NCBI GenBank assembly: GCA_047602645.1
Contig: JASGGU010000009.1
Span: forward strand, 1 to 64,000
Direction: 5' to 3'
From: JAEYFP01 sp047602645
GTDB lineage: Bacteria > Bacillota > Clostridia > Lachnospirales > Lachnospiraceae
DNA length: 64,000 bases
The notes under the pieces were generated by a model that searched no databases, had not been told where the DNA came from, and saw only the letters and a list, made by a program, of their open reading frames with translations. Position 1 is the stretch's first letter, and each line of letters starts with the position of its first letter. Of the stretch, positions 44,071 to 53,351 are shown in pieces. The position numbers were made by a program, and so were the translations under genes.

Positions 44071-46053
44071 CTACAGCTCTCGCAGCTGCTTTTTTAAATT
44101 GATCATTTTATCACGCAGCTCCGCAGCCGTTTCGAAGTCCAGTTCTGCGGCAGCCTGCTTCATTTTCTTGGACACTTGCCCGATCAGCTTCTCAAGCTCC
44201 TTCTTATCCATCGATTCGGGATCTTTTTCAAAGCGAAGCTCTTCCTTTGCAATTTCTCTGGAAATACTGATCAGGTCACGCACTGCCTTTTTGATTGTCT
44301 GCGGCGTAATACCGTGCGCATCGTTATATTCCTGCTGCAGCTTTCTGCGCCGATTCGTCTCATCGAGTGCGTGACGCATCGAATCGGTCATTTTATCGGC
44401 ATACATGATCACATGTCCCTTTGCGTTCCTGGCAGCCCTTCCGATCGTCTGAATCAGAGACGTTTCCGAGCGCAGAAACCCTTCCTTGTCCGCATCCAAA
44501 ATTGCAACGAGTGTGATTTCAGGAATATCCAAACCCTCTCGCAGCAAATTAATGCCGACTAATACATCAAATACATCCAAACGCATGTCTCTGATAATTT
44601 CCGCCCTCTCCAATGTCTCCACATCCGAATGGAGATATTTGACCCGAATGCCGACCTCACGCATATACTCTGTCAGATCCTCTGCCATGCGTTTTGTCAG
44701 CGTCGTCACCATAATCTTATTTTTACCGGCTGTTTCCCTATTAATTTCACTGATCAAATCATCAATCTGTCCCAGCGTAGGCCGGACAGATACCTCCGGA
44801 TCGAGAAGTCCCGTCGGCCGGATGATCTGCTCCACCCGCAGCAGCTCGTGCATCCTTTCATATTCCGACGGCGTCGCCGATACAAACATCATCTGGTCTA
44901 TTTTACCCTCAAACTCGGTAAAGTTCAAGGGGCGATTATCTTTCGCAGACGGAAGGCGAAAGCCAAAATCCACAAGTGTCGTCTTCCTTGCCTGGTCTCC
45001 CGCATACATGCCCCTGACCTGGGGAATTGTCATATGAGACTCGTCCACAATAATCAGAAAATCATCCGGAAAGTAATTCATCAGTGTATAAGGCGTACCA
45101 CCCGGCTCTCCCTGGTACATATGGCGGGAGTAGTTTTCGATTCCGGAACAAAATCCAGTCTCACGCAGCATCTCAATATCAAAATTTGTCCGTTCTGAAA
45201 TCCTCTGTGCCTCCAAAAGCTTGCCTTCACTCTTAAAAAATTTCACACGCTCCTCAAGCTCTGTTTCTATTGTCTGTGCGGCCTTCTCGATTTTATCGCG
45301 CGGAATAACATAATGAGACGCCGGGAATATCGCGAAGTGACTCATCTGTGCCCTTGCCTCACCTGTCAGTGCATCAATTTCAGTAATTCTGTCAATCTCA
45401 TCCCCAAAAAATTCGATACGCACTGCCTTGTCGCTCTCCCATGCCGGGAACACCTCGATAATGTCTCCCATCACCCGAAATTTGCCCCGGCCGAAGTCCA
45501 TCTGGTTGCGCTCGTAATTAATACCAATCAGTTCTCGGATCACATCATCCCGATCCTTTGTCATGCCCGGTCTCAGCGAAACAATCATTCCGATATAATC
45601 AGCCGGGCTGCCGATGCCGTAAATGCACGATACACTGGCAACGACAATCACGTCCCTCCGCTCGGACAGGGAGGCCGTCGCCGACAGGCGCAGCTTGTCA
45701 ATCTCATCGTTGATCGCAGAATCCTTTTCTATATAGGTGTCAGTCGAAGGAACATAGGCCTCCGGCTGATAGTAATCGTAGTAGGATACAAAATATTCCA
45801 CGGCGTTCTCCGGAAAGAATTCCTTGAATTCGCCGTAGAGCTGTCCCGCAAGCGTTTTGTTATGAGCAATGATCAGCGTCGGCTTATTCAGCGCCTGAAT
45901 GACATTTGCCATCGTAAAAGTCTTGCCGGAACCGGTGACGCCCAGAAGCGTCTGAAACTGGTTCCCCTCCCGAAATCCCTCCACAAGCTGTGCGATTGCC
46001 TCCGGCTGATCGCCCGTGGGAGCGTATTCGGAATGTAATTTAAAATGATCCAT
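44071..46053 (-). CDS. uvrB: Excinuclease ABC subunit B
   Basis: UvrB is the helicase-like core of nucleotide excision repair. The 660-aa protein has Walker A LLGVTGSGKTFTMANVI, the beta-hairpin region YYDYYQPEAYVPSTDTYIEKD, DEXH-type DESH, helicase motif IGRAARN and the C-terminal UVR domain (LEKLIGQVSKKMKQAAAELD). The ATG at 46053 with GAGGAACC upstream gives the normal length; the ORF upstream of it is open by chance. The glycosyltransferase gene follows after 43 bp. Confidence 0.98.
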   Translation of the reverse strand: MDHFKLHSEYAPTGDQPEAIAQLVEGFREGNQFQTLLGVTGSGKTFTMANVIQALNKPTLIIAHNKTLAGQLYGEFKEFFPENAVEYFVSYYDYYQPEAYVPSTDTYIEKDSAINDEIDKLRLSATASLSERRDVIVVASVSCIYGIGSPADYIGMIVSLRPGMTKDRDDVIRELIGINYERNQMDFGRGKFRVMGDIIEVFPAWESDKAVRIEFFGDEIDRITEIDALTGEARAQMSHFAIFPASHYVIPRDKIEKAAQTIETELEERVKFFKSEGKLLEAQRISERTNFDIEMLRETGFCSGIENYSRHMYQGEPGGTPYTLMNYFPDDFLIIVDESHMTIPQVRGMYAGDQARKTTLVDFGFRLPSAKDNRPLNFTEFEGKIDQMMFVSATPSEYERMHELLRVEQIIRPTGLLDPEVSVRPTLGQIDDLISEINRETAGKNKIMVTTLTKRMAEDLTEYMREVGIRVKYLHSDVETLERAEIIRDMRLDVFDVLVGINLLREGLDIPEITLVAILDADKEGFLRSETSLIQTIGRAARNAKGHVIMYADKMTDSMRHALDETNRRRKLQQEYNDAHGITPQTIKKAVRDLISISREIAKEELRFEKDPESMDKKELEKLIGQVSKKMKQAAAELDFETAAELRDKMINLKKQLREL

Positions 46054-46161
46054 AACGGTTCCTCGCATATTATAGTTTACTGTTCTTAAGCGGGGCGCGG
46101 CGTCCGCCTGTCCTGCTGACTGCCTCCGCCTTTGCGTAATCAGTATAACAAAGATGACAGA

Positions 46162-46200
46162 AAAAGTACAGAGCAAATCGAATGTTTGTTCTGTACTTTT
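46162..46200 (-). terminator. Intrinsic terminator after ctpA
   Basis: A 16-bp stem with one G-U pair (46162-46177 with 46185-46200) and a 7-nt loop, about 30 bp beyond the ctpA stop. On the minus strand the 3' arm runs into CTTTTTCTG, giving the U-run. A LexA-like half-matching sequence overlaps the loop. Confidence 0.85.
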
Positions 46201-46231
46201 GAATTTTCTATAAATTTTACCCGGAAAACGC

Positions 46232-47515
46232 TTATTTCAGCAGCTCGATCGCACGGCTCAGCTGGTTGTCACTTTGATTTTCTTCATATGCATCGTAGTC
46301 AAATTCGAGCGTTTCATCCGGCTCGATACCGACCCCGTGAATGTTTTGGCCGTTTGGTGTGTAGTATTTGGATACGGTCAGCTTCACACCGGTGCCGTCT
46401 CCGAGCGGCACGATCTGCTGTACAATGCCTTTTCCGTAGGTCGTTGTACCCAGCAGCGTTCCCGTTTTGTAGTCCTTGATCGCACCCGCCAGTATTTCAG
46501 AGGCACTTGCGCTGTTGCCATTCACGAGCACTGCCAGCGGTTTATCGAAATAATGCTCCGCATCGGTAGTAAATTCTTCCCTGTTCCCGTATTTGTCCTC
46601 CGTATAGACAACAAGTCCCTCCGGCAGCAGCATATCCGCAATGTCAACAACAACATCCAGATTTCCGCCCGGATTATCGCGCAAGTCTAAAATCAGCGAC
46701 TTCATGCCCTGCTCCTGTAAATCATCAAGGGCAGACCGGAACTGATCCCTGGTAATATCGTCAAATTCCATAATCCCGATATAACCGATCTGATGATCAA
46801 GCATTTCATGCTCGACAGTCACCGCTTCGACCCGGCGGCGTGTAATTTCAAACTGTACAAGCTCTTCCTCCCCGTGGCGCTGTACTGCCAGCAATACTTT
46901 CGTGCCTTCCGGGCCTTTGATTTTCGATACGACGACATTAATATCCTCCTGAGAGATATCCTCGCCGTCCACCTCCTTTAAAATATCATCCGGCAGCATC
47001 CCTGCTTCCTCCGCCGGCGTACCCGGAATCGGCTTGATTACTTTAATCTCCAGAGTTTCGGCATCCTGCTGCAAATAGGCGCCGATCCCATAATAGACAC
47101 CTTCCGAGCTTTCCATCATCTCATTATACTCTTTTTCCGTATAATATACCGAATATGGATCTCCCAGCCCCTCCAACAGCCCTTTGTACAGTCCGGCACG
47201 CAGGTCGTCTTCGTTTACCTCATCCAAATAATAGTACCCGATTGCGGACTGGAGCACATCCAGCTTTTCCTTCACGTCATCCGTAATCAGGTTTGACTGC
47301 ACTCCTCCGGCATTTTTCAGGATAGAGGAAATCAACGTCCCATTTACAATTTTTCCGGCCAATACCACCGAAAGGCAAATCAGTGTTATCCCCAACGCAA
47401 TCCCCAGTGAAATGAGGATACCCTCTTTTCTGCCCTTTTTCCGCTCCTTTTTACGAAGCTGTTCGAGCTCTTCGTTTTTCTTTATTTCCTCAAGCATTTC
47501 TCCATTTACGTCCAT
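46232..47515 (-). CDS. ctpA: S41-family carboxy-terminal processing protease
   Basis: A 427-aa membrane-anchored serine protease. A highly charged cytoplasmic N-terminus (about 7-31) precedes a membrane helix (about 33-54); then come a linker, a PDZ domain (about 140-230, with GIGAYLQ and PAEEAGMLPDDIL) and the S41 catalytic domain with the Ser motif NGNSASASEI (333-341) and Lys362 in TTTYGKG. CtpA enzymes degrade or mature envelope proteins. It sits 53 bp after the EnvC/PcsB-like hydrolase gene, so it may control that hydrolase or FtsEX partners. Confidence 0.95.
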   Translation of the reverse strand: MDVNGEMLEEIKKNEELEQLRKKERKKGRKEGILISLGIALGITLICLSVVLAGKIVNGTLISSILKNAGGVQSNLITDDVKEKLDVLQSAIGYYYLDEVNEDDLRAGLYKGLLEGLGDPYSVYYTEKEYNEMMESSEGVYYGIGAYLQQDAETLEIKVIKPIPGTPAEEAGMLPDDILKEVDGEDISQEDINVVVSKIKGPEGTKVLLAVQRHGEEELVQFEITRRRVEAVTVEHEMLDHQIGYIGIMEFDDITRDQFRSALDDLQEQGMKSLILDLRDNPGGNLDVVVDIADMLLPEGLVVYTEDKYGNREEFTTDAEHYFDKPLAVLVNGNSASASEILAGAIKDYKTGTLLGTTTYGKGIVQQIVPLGDGTGVKLTVSKYYTPNGQNIHGVGIEPDETLEFDYDAYEENQSDNQLSRAIELLK

Positions 47516-47568
47516 TTTAATTCCCCGGTTTCATTATTATTTTTTTATGATATCCACAGTTGCCATTT

Positions 47569-48786
47569 CTACTGCAAATAATTCCATGGGCTTACATAGC
47601 TTCCGTTTACGCGAACACTGAAATGCAGGTGATTGCCCGTACTTCTTCCGGTAGAGCCGACAGTCGCGATCTGTTCCCCCCTCGCAACCATTTGTCCCTG
47701 TGAAACCCCAAGCGATGACGCATGCATATAAATTGTATACAATCCGTCTCCGTGATCGACCATAACATAATTTCCCATTGTAGAGGAATAGGAGGCGGCC
47801 ACAACCTCGCCGTCATAAGCCGCAAGAATGGGAGAGCCTGCGGGCGCCGCCATATCGACGCCATTGTGGAATTGCTGCACACCTAACGTAGGGTGAATAC
47901 GGTTCCCGTAATCGTCGGAAATTCTCGTATATTTGGGTGCCGGCCACGCAAACTGTCCTCCGTCATAAGTGATCGCCGCTTTATTCTCCTCAAGCAGACG
48001 CTTTTTCTCAGCGAGAATTGCCGCCTCCAAATCCTTGATCAGCTGATCCTGCGCCGCAATTTCCGCTTTATATTGTGCAACAGCCGCTTCTTTATTTTGA
48101 ATATCGGATTCAAATACCGTAATTTCCTCTTCTTTGGAGGAAATCAATGTTTCAACGGCCCCCTGCTCTGTTGCAAGCGCGTCATTTGCCTCCTCAAGCT
48201 CCTGCTGCTCCTCTTCAAGCTGCTTTTCAGCCGCCGCAATCTCATTTTTTGTTTCAATATATTGATCGAGCATCTTGCGGTCATATTCCGAAATCTTATT
48301 GATAAACTCGGCTTTATTTAAAAAATCAGTAAACGATTCGGAGGAAAACAGCATTTCCATATAAGAACCGCTGCCTTTTTCATACATGAAACGGATCCTC
48401 TGCTTCATCGCTTCATACTGCGTTTCCTCTATTTCCTTTGCCTTTTCAAGCGCCGCCTCTGTATCCCTGATCTCCTCTTCCTTTTCCGAGATCATGATAT
48501 TCAGCTCTTCGATTTTATCATTCAGGTCATTCAGATTTGCATCAAGCTGTGTAATATAATCTTCCAGATTGTTCTTGGCTCCCTCCAGGCTTTTTAAGAG
48601 CGCCTGAATATCAGTCAGACCGGATTTGAGCGTATTTCGGTTCTGTTCCGCCGACTTTTTTGTTTCTTCGCTTTCCTTGATATAATCATTTGTTAAGGAT
48701 GCATGCACAATTAGCGGCATCTCTGCCGCTATGAAAAAAAATGTTATGATCACACAGGCAAAGCCTGCCCATTTGTGCTTCCTCAT
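47569..48786 (-). CDS. EnvC/PcsB-like murein hydrolase or activator with LytM (M23) domain
   Basis: A 405-aa exported protein with a signal peptide (about 1-29), a long coiled coil (about 35-265, rich in Glu/Lys/Ala) and a C-terminal M23 domain. The zinc ligands are present: HNGVDMAAPAG, YTIYMHAS and GNHLHFSV, so the domain may be an active endopeptidase and not only an activator. Such coiled-coil hydrolases are switched on by the FtsEX complex encoded just upstream, coupling wall cleavage to division. Confidence 0.92.
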   Translation of the reverse strand: MRKHKWAGFACVIITFFFIAAEMPLIVHASLTNDYIKESEETKKSAEQNRNTLKSGLTDIQALLKSLEGAKNNLEDYITQLDANLNDLNDKIEELNIMISEKEEEIRDTEAALEKAKEIEETQYEAMKQRIRFMYEKGSGSYMEMLFSSESFTDFLNKAEFINKISEYDRKMLDQYIETKNEIAAAEKQLEEEQQELEEANDALATEQGAVETLISSKEEEITVFESDIQNKEAAVAQYKAEIAAQDQLIKDLEAAILAEKKRLLEENKAAITYDGGQFAWPAPKYTRISDDYGNRIHPTLGVQQFHNGVDMAAPAGSPILAAYDGEVVAASYSSTMGNYVMVDHGDGLYTIYMHASSLGVSQGQMVARGEQIATVGSTGRSTGNHLHFSVRVNGSYVSPWNYLQ

Positions 48787-48889
48787 TATTTATCAAACCC
48801 CTTATTCCGGTTAAATCCTCCTGCCCATGGTGTCTGCTCCCCAGCAAACCTCACTTCGTTTTAAACCATTCGATAAGCAGATAGCACGT

Positions 48890-49789
48890 CTACACCTTCA
48901 AATGTTTGCGCACCGTTGAAAAACTTCCGAAAAATCCAATTCCTACCCCGAGAATCAGAGAGATCGGAACTAATCTTGAAAACATCTCGTTGACTGACAT
49001 GAATTTCAAAATATCCGATAACACACTGAATTTCTCCGCCGCATAAACCATCACATTCGTATAGATATAATAAATTGCGGCCAGGGGCAATGCCGAACCA
49101 ATCAGTCCAATCAGAATTCCTTCTATAACAAACGGGGAACGCACGACAAAATCTGTCGCTCCAATCAGTTTCATAATAGAAATCTCTTCTTTTCTGACTG
49201 AAATACCCATTGCCACGGTATTGCTGATCAGAAACAGAGAAACTGCCAGCAGAATAGCGATAATTCCGATTGATACATAGCCTATCAACGAATTAATATT
49301 AGACAAAATGTTTGCAACCGTATCCGATCTGTTGACCTCCCGGATGCCCTCCACAGACTCCAGATAGGAAACAAGAGCCGGCTGCTTTGCCACGTCATTC
49401 ATATATATCTCATAGCTGTCGGAGCCCTCCAGCGGATTGTCGTCCTCATAACCGTCCGCATATTCGCCAAGATAGTCCACCTTGAACTCTTCCCATGCTT
49501 CATCCGAGGATACGAAGTTGACCTCCGAAACCTCCGAGCGCTGCCTGATTTCTTCTCCGATCTGCTGAATACGTGCATCCTCCAGCCCCTCTTCAAAAAA
49601 TACCGTCACCGCCACACCGGACTGCGCCGCCTTCACACTGTTCTGCACGTTAATTACAACGGCATAAAATAATCCAAACAGAAAAATACATGCGGAAATC
49701 GTAGCGACGGAAGCCAGGGAGAAGACTTTATTACGAAAAATATTTTTGAAGCCTTGTTTCAATGTATAAATTAATGTACTAATCCTCAT
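48890..49789 (-). CDS. ftsX: Cell-division ABC transporter permease-like protein FtsX
   Basis: A 299-aa protein with four membrane segments (about 20-44, 165-195, 220-245, 270-290) and a large external loop between the first two (about 45-165) that contacts the murein hydrolase. SVRKEEISIMKLIGATDFVVRSPFVIEG is a typical FtsX/MacB-core stretch. The start lies inside the end of ftsE (11-bp overlap). Together FtsEX uses ATP hydrolysis to activate wall hydrolysis during division, not to move a solute. Confidence 0.96.
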   Translation of the reverse strand: MRISTLIYTLKQGFKNIFRNKVFSLASVATISACIFLFGLFYAVVINVQNSVKAAQSGVAVTVFFEEGLEDARIQQIGEEIRQRSEVSEVNFVSSDEAWEEFKVDYLGEYADGYEDDNPLEGSDSYEIYMNDVAKQPALVSYLESVEGIREVNRSDTVANILSNINSLIGYVSIGIIAILLAVSLFLISNTVAMGISVRKEEISIMKLIGATDFVVRSPFVIEGILIGLIGSALPLAAIYYIYTNVMVYAAEKFSVLSDILKFMSVNEMFSRLVPISLILGVGIGFFGSFSTVRKHLKV

Positions 49790-50465
49790 CTATATATTCA
49801 CCCTTTTCTTCATCGCTGATAATAACACCCTTCTTGACCGTGATTACCCTTTTACGCATGGCATTCACAATTTCCCGGTTATGTGTTACTACAAGCACCG
49901 TCGTTCCTCTTTTATTGATTTCCTCCAGTAGTTTCATGATTTCCCAAGAATTCCTCGGGTCCAGATTACCGGTCGGCTCGTCGGCCAGCAAAATCGGCGG
50001 ATTATTTACAAGAGCCCGCGCAAGTGCCACCCTTTGCTGCTCGCCGCCCGACAACTGCTTCGGCTTCGCCTTATATTTTTCCGCAAGTCCCACAAGAGAA
50101 AGCATGGCCGGCACGTTTTTTCTGATCTGCCTGGTAGGCACCTCGATTACACGCTGTGCGAATGCCACATTTTCGTAGACATTCCGATCCTTCAGGAGAC
50201 GGAAATCCTGAAACACGACACCGATATTACGCCGGAATTTAGCTATTTTGCGCCGTCTCAGCCTTGCAAGATCGTAATTGTTTACGACAATCCTCCCGTT
50301 CGTCGGTGTCAGTTCTCTTAAAAGCAGTTTAATCAATGTGGATTTTCCCGAACCGCTGTCACCGACTATAAATACAAATTCCCCCTTTTCAATATGCAGG
50401 CTCACATCATTTAGGGCCGGCACACCGTTCGAATAAGATTTACCCACGGACTCCATTGTAATCAT
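49779..50465 (-). CDS. ftsE: Cell-division ATP-binding protein FtsE
   Basis: A 228-aa ABC ATPase with Walker A GDSGSGKSTLIKLLL, Q-loop FQDFRLL, signature LSGGEQQRVALARAL and Walker B ILLADEPTGNLDP. The ATG at 50465 was preferred because the nearest upstream ATG (50471) lies too close to the ribosome site GGAGAG. It is the first gene of ftsE-ftsX-envC-like-ctpA. Confidence 0.96.
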   Translation of the reverse strand: MITMESVGKSYSNGVPALNDVSLHIEKGEFVFIVGDSGSGKSTLIKLLLRELTPTNGRIVVNNYDLARLRRRKIAKFRRNIGVVFQDFRLLKDRNVYENVAFAQRVIEVPTRQIRKNVPAMLSLVGLAEKYKAKPKQLSGGEQQRVALARALVNNPPILLADEPTGNLDPRNSWEIMKLLEEINKRGTTVLVVTHNREIVNAMRKRVITVKKGVIISDEEKGEYIDED

Positions 50466-50569
50466 ATTCATCTCTCCTCGTTTCCCTTATTGATCAACCG
50501 AATAAAGAGTTTGCTTGCGTAACAAGGTCTTTCCTATAAAAGAATAAGAACCTGTCCCCTCCCGGCAGA

Positions 50570-51658
50570 TCAATATTCAAAATCTTCCATGTACTTCATG
50601 TATTTTACGACCATCAGTGCAATTTTAAATGTAATCGCATCCTCAAATACCCGCAGATCAAGCCCTGTACTCTTTTGCAGCTTATCCAGCCTGTAAACAA
50701 GTGTATTCCGGTGTATGTAAAGCTGCCGGCTTGTCTCAGACACATTCAGACTGTTTTCGAAGAACTTATTGATTGTTGTCAATGTCTCTTCGTCAAAATC
50801 ATCGGGTGATTTCCCATCAAAAATTTCCTTGATAAACATTTTACATAGGGGAATCGGAAGTTGGTAAATCAGTCGCCCGATGCCAAGCTCACTGTAAGCG
50901 ATCACATCCCTTTCATCGAAGAAAATTCTGCCGACATCCAACGCCATCTTCGCCTCCTTATAGGAACGACTGACTTCCCGGATCTCATTGACAATCGTGC
51001 CGAAGGATACGTGAATACCGCTTTCTTCTCTGGTATTAAAAAGAGAGAGGATCTGCCTTGCAGCCTTTTCTGTCTCCTCATAGCCCTCCGCTGTGGAAAG
51101 CTCCCGTACGACAATGATATTTTTTTCATCCACGGCAGTAATAAAATCCTTTGTACGTGAGCTGAATAAATTACGAACACTTTCAAGCGCATTCACTTCC
51201 TTGTCATTCACCGTTTCCACAATGATGACAATCCTGCGCGCATCCGTATCAATATGCAGCTTTTGCGAACGGCTGTAAATATCCACGAGCAACAGATTAT
51301 CAAGCAGCAGATTCTTGACAAAATTGTCCTTGTCAAAACGCTCCTTATAAGCAATCAGCAGATTCTGTATCTGGAAGGCCGCAATTTTGCCGACCATATA
51401 AGAATCCTCCATATTCCCCTGTGCAACCAGAATATACTCCAATTGGAGTTCATCAAAAACTTTAAAAAACTGATACCCTTGAATTTCCTGACTGTCAGCC
51501 GGCGAACTCGTGAAATTGACCGCTGCATCCTCATAGTTGATCGCTTCCTTGAAAGTAGAGGCAAGAACCTTGCCGTCAGGATCTATGACAGACAGTTCTA
51601 TCCTTGTAATACCTTTCAAACCCTCAATCGTGCTCTGCAAAATCTGGTTTGATATCAT
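50570..51658 (-). CDS. PucR/CdaR-type transcriptional regulator
   Basis: A 362-aa regulator of the sugar-diacid (CdaR) type: an N-terminal sensor region (ISNQILQSTIEGLKGI...), a middle GGDEF-like PucR region (about 130-280) and a C-terminal PucR helix-turn-helix (INKFFENSLNVSETSRQLYIHRNTLVYRLDKL). Members of this family respond to sugar acids or stress. The ATG at 51658 has GGGGAAG upstream. It follows the yitT gene by 78 bp and is read towards ftsE. This is a DNA-binding protein, unlike the YbbR-type CdaR above. Its target is not evident. Confidence 0.88.
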   Translation of the reverse strand: MISNQILQSTIEGLKGITRIELSVIDPDGKVLASTFKEAINYEDAAVNFTSSPADSQEIQGYQFFKVFDELQLEYILVAQGNMEDSYMVGKIAAFQIQNLLIAYKERFDKDNFVKNLLLDNLLLVDIYSRSQKLHIDTDARRIVIIVETVNDKEVNALESVRNLFSSRTKDFITAVDEKNIIVVRELSTAEGYEETEKAARQILSLFNTREESGIHVSFGTIVNEIREVSRSYKEAKMALDVGRIFFDERDVIAYSELGIGRLIYQLPIPLCKMFIKEIFDGKSPDDFDEETLTTINKFFENSLNVSETSRQLYIHRNTLVYRLDKLQKSTGLDLRVFEDAITFKIALMVVKYMKYMEDFEY

Positions 51659-51736
51659 CTTCCCCACTCCTTTACGCTTAGTAACCCACACTTATTTTTA
51701 ATTCTAATACAAACTCACAAAAAAATAAAGAGATAA

Positions 51737-52606
51737 TTAGTGATTTTCACTAAAACCTTCTCCCAGTACCTCTCTCGCCTCAGAAACAATCACAAATGCA
51801 TCTTCATCCACAGCTCGGATGATATCTTTCAAATGAATCAGTTCTTTTTTAGAGACAACGCAGTACAGCATTCGTTTTTCCTCTTGAGAATACAGTCCCC
51901 GGGCCTCCAGCGCCGTCACGCCTCTCTTCAGCTCACGCATAATGGCTTCCGCAATCTTTTCATGCTCGTTCGAAATAATATAAACAACCTTTGAAAATTT
52001 CCATCCCTCAATAACAAAATCCGATATCCGCGTTGTGATAAAAACCGCCAATATCGCATAGAGAGCCTTATGCATCCCAAAAACAGAAGCTCCCACGATA
52101 ATAATTGCCGCATCAATGACCTGCATGATCTGCACAATGGAATAATGCCGCCATTTATTATGAAGAAGAGTGCCCAGCAGGTCCACACCTCCTGTCGTCG
52201 CATCCGAAAGCAATACGAGTCCAAGGCCCGCCCCATTCAAGAGACCGCCATAGACAGAGGACAGCAGCAGATCCTGTTGTACCATGTCCATCTGTGGAAT
52301 CACGGCAAGCCATCCGGAGAGCATTGCGGCCCCAAATATAGATTTTTTTAAAAACCGGAGACCGCGTTTACTGCCTGCCACAATAAACAGCGGAATATTT
52401 AAAATGAGGTTCGTAAACCACAAAGGAATGCCGTATCCCAAATAGGATTCCGACATTCCCTTAATTATAATTGAAACGCCTGTAAAGCCACCCGTAACAA
52501 GTCCCGATGAGTCGTAGAAATTTTTAATTCCAAACGCCATCAGCATCGTACCGGTAACCACAAACAGATATCCCCGCAGCTTTTCTTTTCCGCTTAAAAA
52601 TCGCAT
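51737..52606 (-). CDS. YitT-family membrane protein with DUF2179 domain
   Basis: A 289-aa protein with five to six membrane segments in the first 200 residues (start GYLFVVTGTMLMAFGIKNFYDSSGLVTGGFTGVSI) and a soluble C-terminal DUF2179 domain (about 205-285, with ITRISDFVIEGWKFSKVVYIISN just before). This is the normal YitT layout; the function is poorly known. It is 3 bp downstream of the WecG-type gene, with AAGGAGA upstream of the ATG. Confidence 0.92.
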   Translation of the reverse strand: MRFLSGKEKLRGYLFVVTGTMLMAFGIKNFYDSSGLVTGGFTGVSIIIKGMSESYLGYGIPLWFTNLILNIPLFIVAGSKRGLRFLKKSIFGAAMLSGWLAVIPQMDMVQQDLLLSSVYGGLLNGAGLGLVLLSDATTGGVDLLGTLLHNKWRHYSIVQIMQVIDAAIIIVGASVFGMHKALYAILAVFITTRISDFVIEGWKFSKVVYIISNEHEKIAEAIMRELKRGVTALEARGLYSQEEKRMLYCVVSKKELIHLKDIIRAVDEDAFVIVSEAREVLGEGFSENH

Positions 52607-52609
52607 GGA

Positions 52610-53296
52610 TCAATCTCCTTTTTCACGTCCGTTCACATATTTGGAAACGGTACGCCTGAATATCGTCTTTTCAATCAGTGTGCTCAGATTCCTGATTTTT
52701 AAACTGTTCTTTCCCTCTTTTACCAAAAAATTCTCTTTGATCGCAACCCAGAGCTTCGCGTTCATTTTGGACTTGTTTTCATAGACAAACCGCTCCTGCT
52801 TCGGAGACGGCAGCCGGGAGAAAACAACGTCCGGAAAAGTGCTGTTAATTTCGTTAACGATCATATCCGGATCCCCCGTCAGGCTTTCAAACGCATAGGC
52901 ACCCACAATCTGTACACCGGGAGCGAATTTCTCAAGATACTCCGTAGATGCCTTGATTGTCTCTTCTTTTTCAGTTAATATAAATACCGTTCGCTTTTCC
53001 GCAGACAATTTTTTGATGAATGCCGTATAAAAACTGCTGTTCTCAACTTCCTTAAGCCGCTGACGGCTCGCCAGATTGGCGGCATACAGGATTTCCGTGG
53101 AAATCGGAACCGTCAGATCCATGGACTGAAGCCACACCTTTAATTCAGGACTATCCTCTGCAGTCACTAATATGTCTGTGGATAAAAAGCAAATAGTATC
53201 CACTTTGGCATTCTTTAAAAACCGATCGACCATTCTCATTGCTTCCTTTACCGAATAATCTTTCAGTTCTATCCCAAGTACGCGCATATTTTTCAT
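52610..53296 (-). CDS. WecG/TagA/CpsF-family glycosyltransferase (GT26)
   Basis: A 228-aa GT26 enzyme of the type that adds ManNAc or a related sugar to a lipid-linked precursor in teichoic-acid or capsule synthesis. The family region with ISTEILYAANLASRQRLKEV and FPDVVFSRLPSPKQERFVYENKS is recognisable, but it is divergent: the usual GxPxQE-type motif reads LPSPKQE. GGAGGG precedes the ATG. It is the first gene of an operon with yitT, behind the promoter at 53520-53548 and the MITE-like element. Confidence 0.82.
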   Translation of the reverse strand: MKNMRVLGIELKDYSVKEAMRMVDRFLKNAKVDTICFLSTDILVTAEDSPELKVWLQSMDLTVPISTEILYAANLASRQRLKEVENSSFYTAFIKKLSAEKRTVFILTEKEETIKASTEYLEKFAPGVQIVGAYAFESLTGDPDMIVNEINSTFPDVVFSRLPSPKQERFVYENKSKMNAKLWVAIKENFLVKEGKNSLKIRNLSTLIEKTIFRRTVSKYVNGREKGD

Positions 53297-53351
53297 ATTC
53301 AGTTACCCTCCGTACACCCGGTAGGCCGTTTTGCCGGTACGGTATGTACAT

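Noticed and set aside
45313..46038. Open frame of 241 codons antisense to uvrB
   Set aside because: uvrB is certain from its motifs; the antisense frame has low-complexity basic composition and no ribosome site.
50570..51658. Calling the PucR-type regulator the CdaR of the c-di-AMP system
   Set aside because: Same name, different family: this one has a PucR helix-turn-helix, while the c-di-AMP CdaR is the YbbR-domain protein at 27008-28348.
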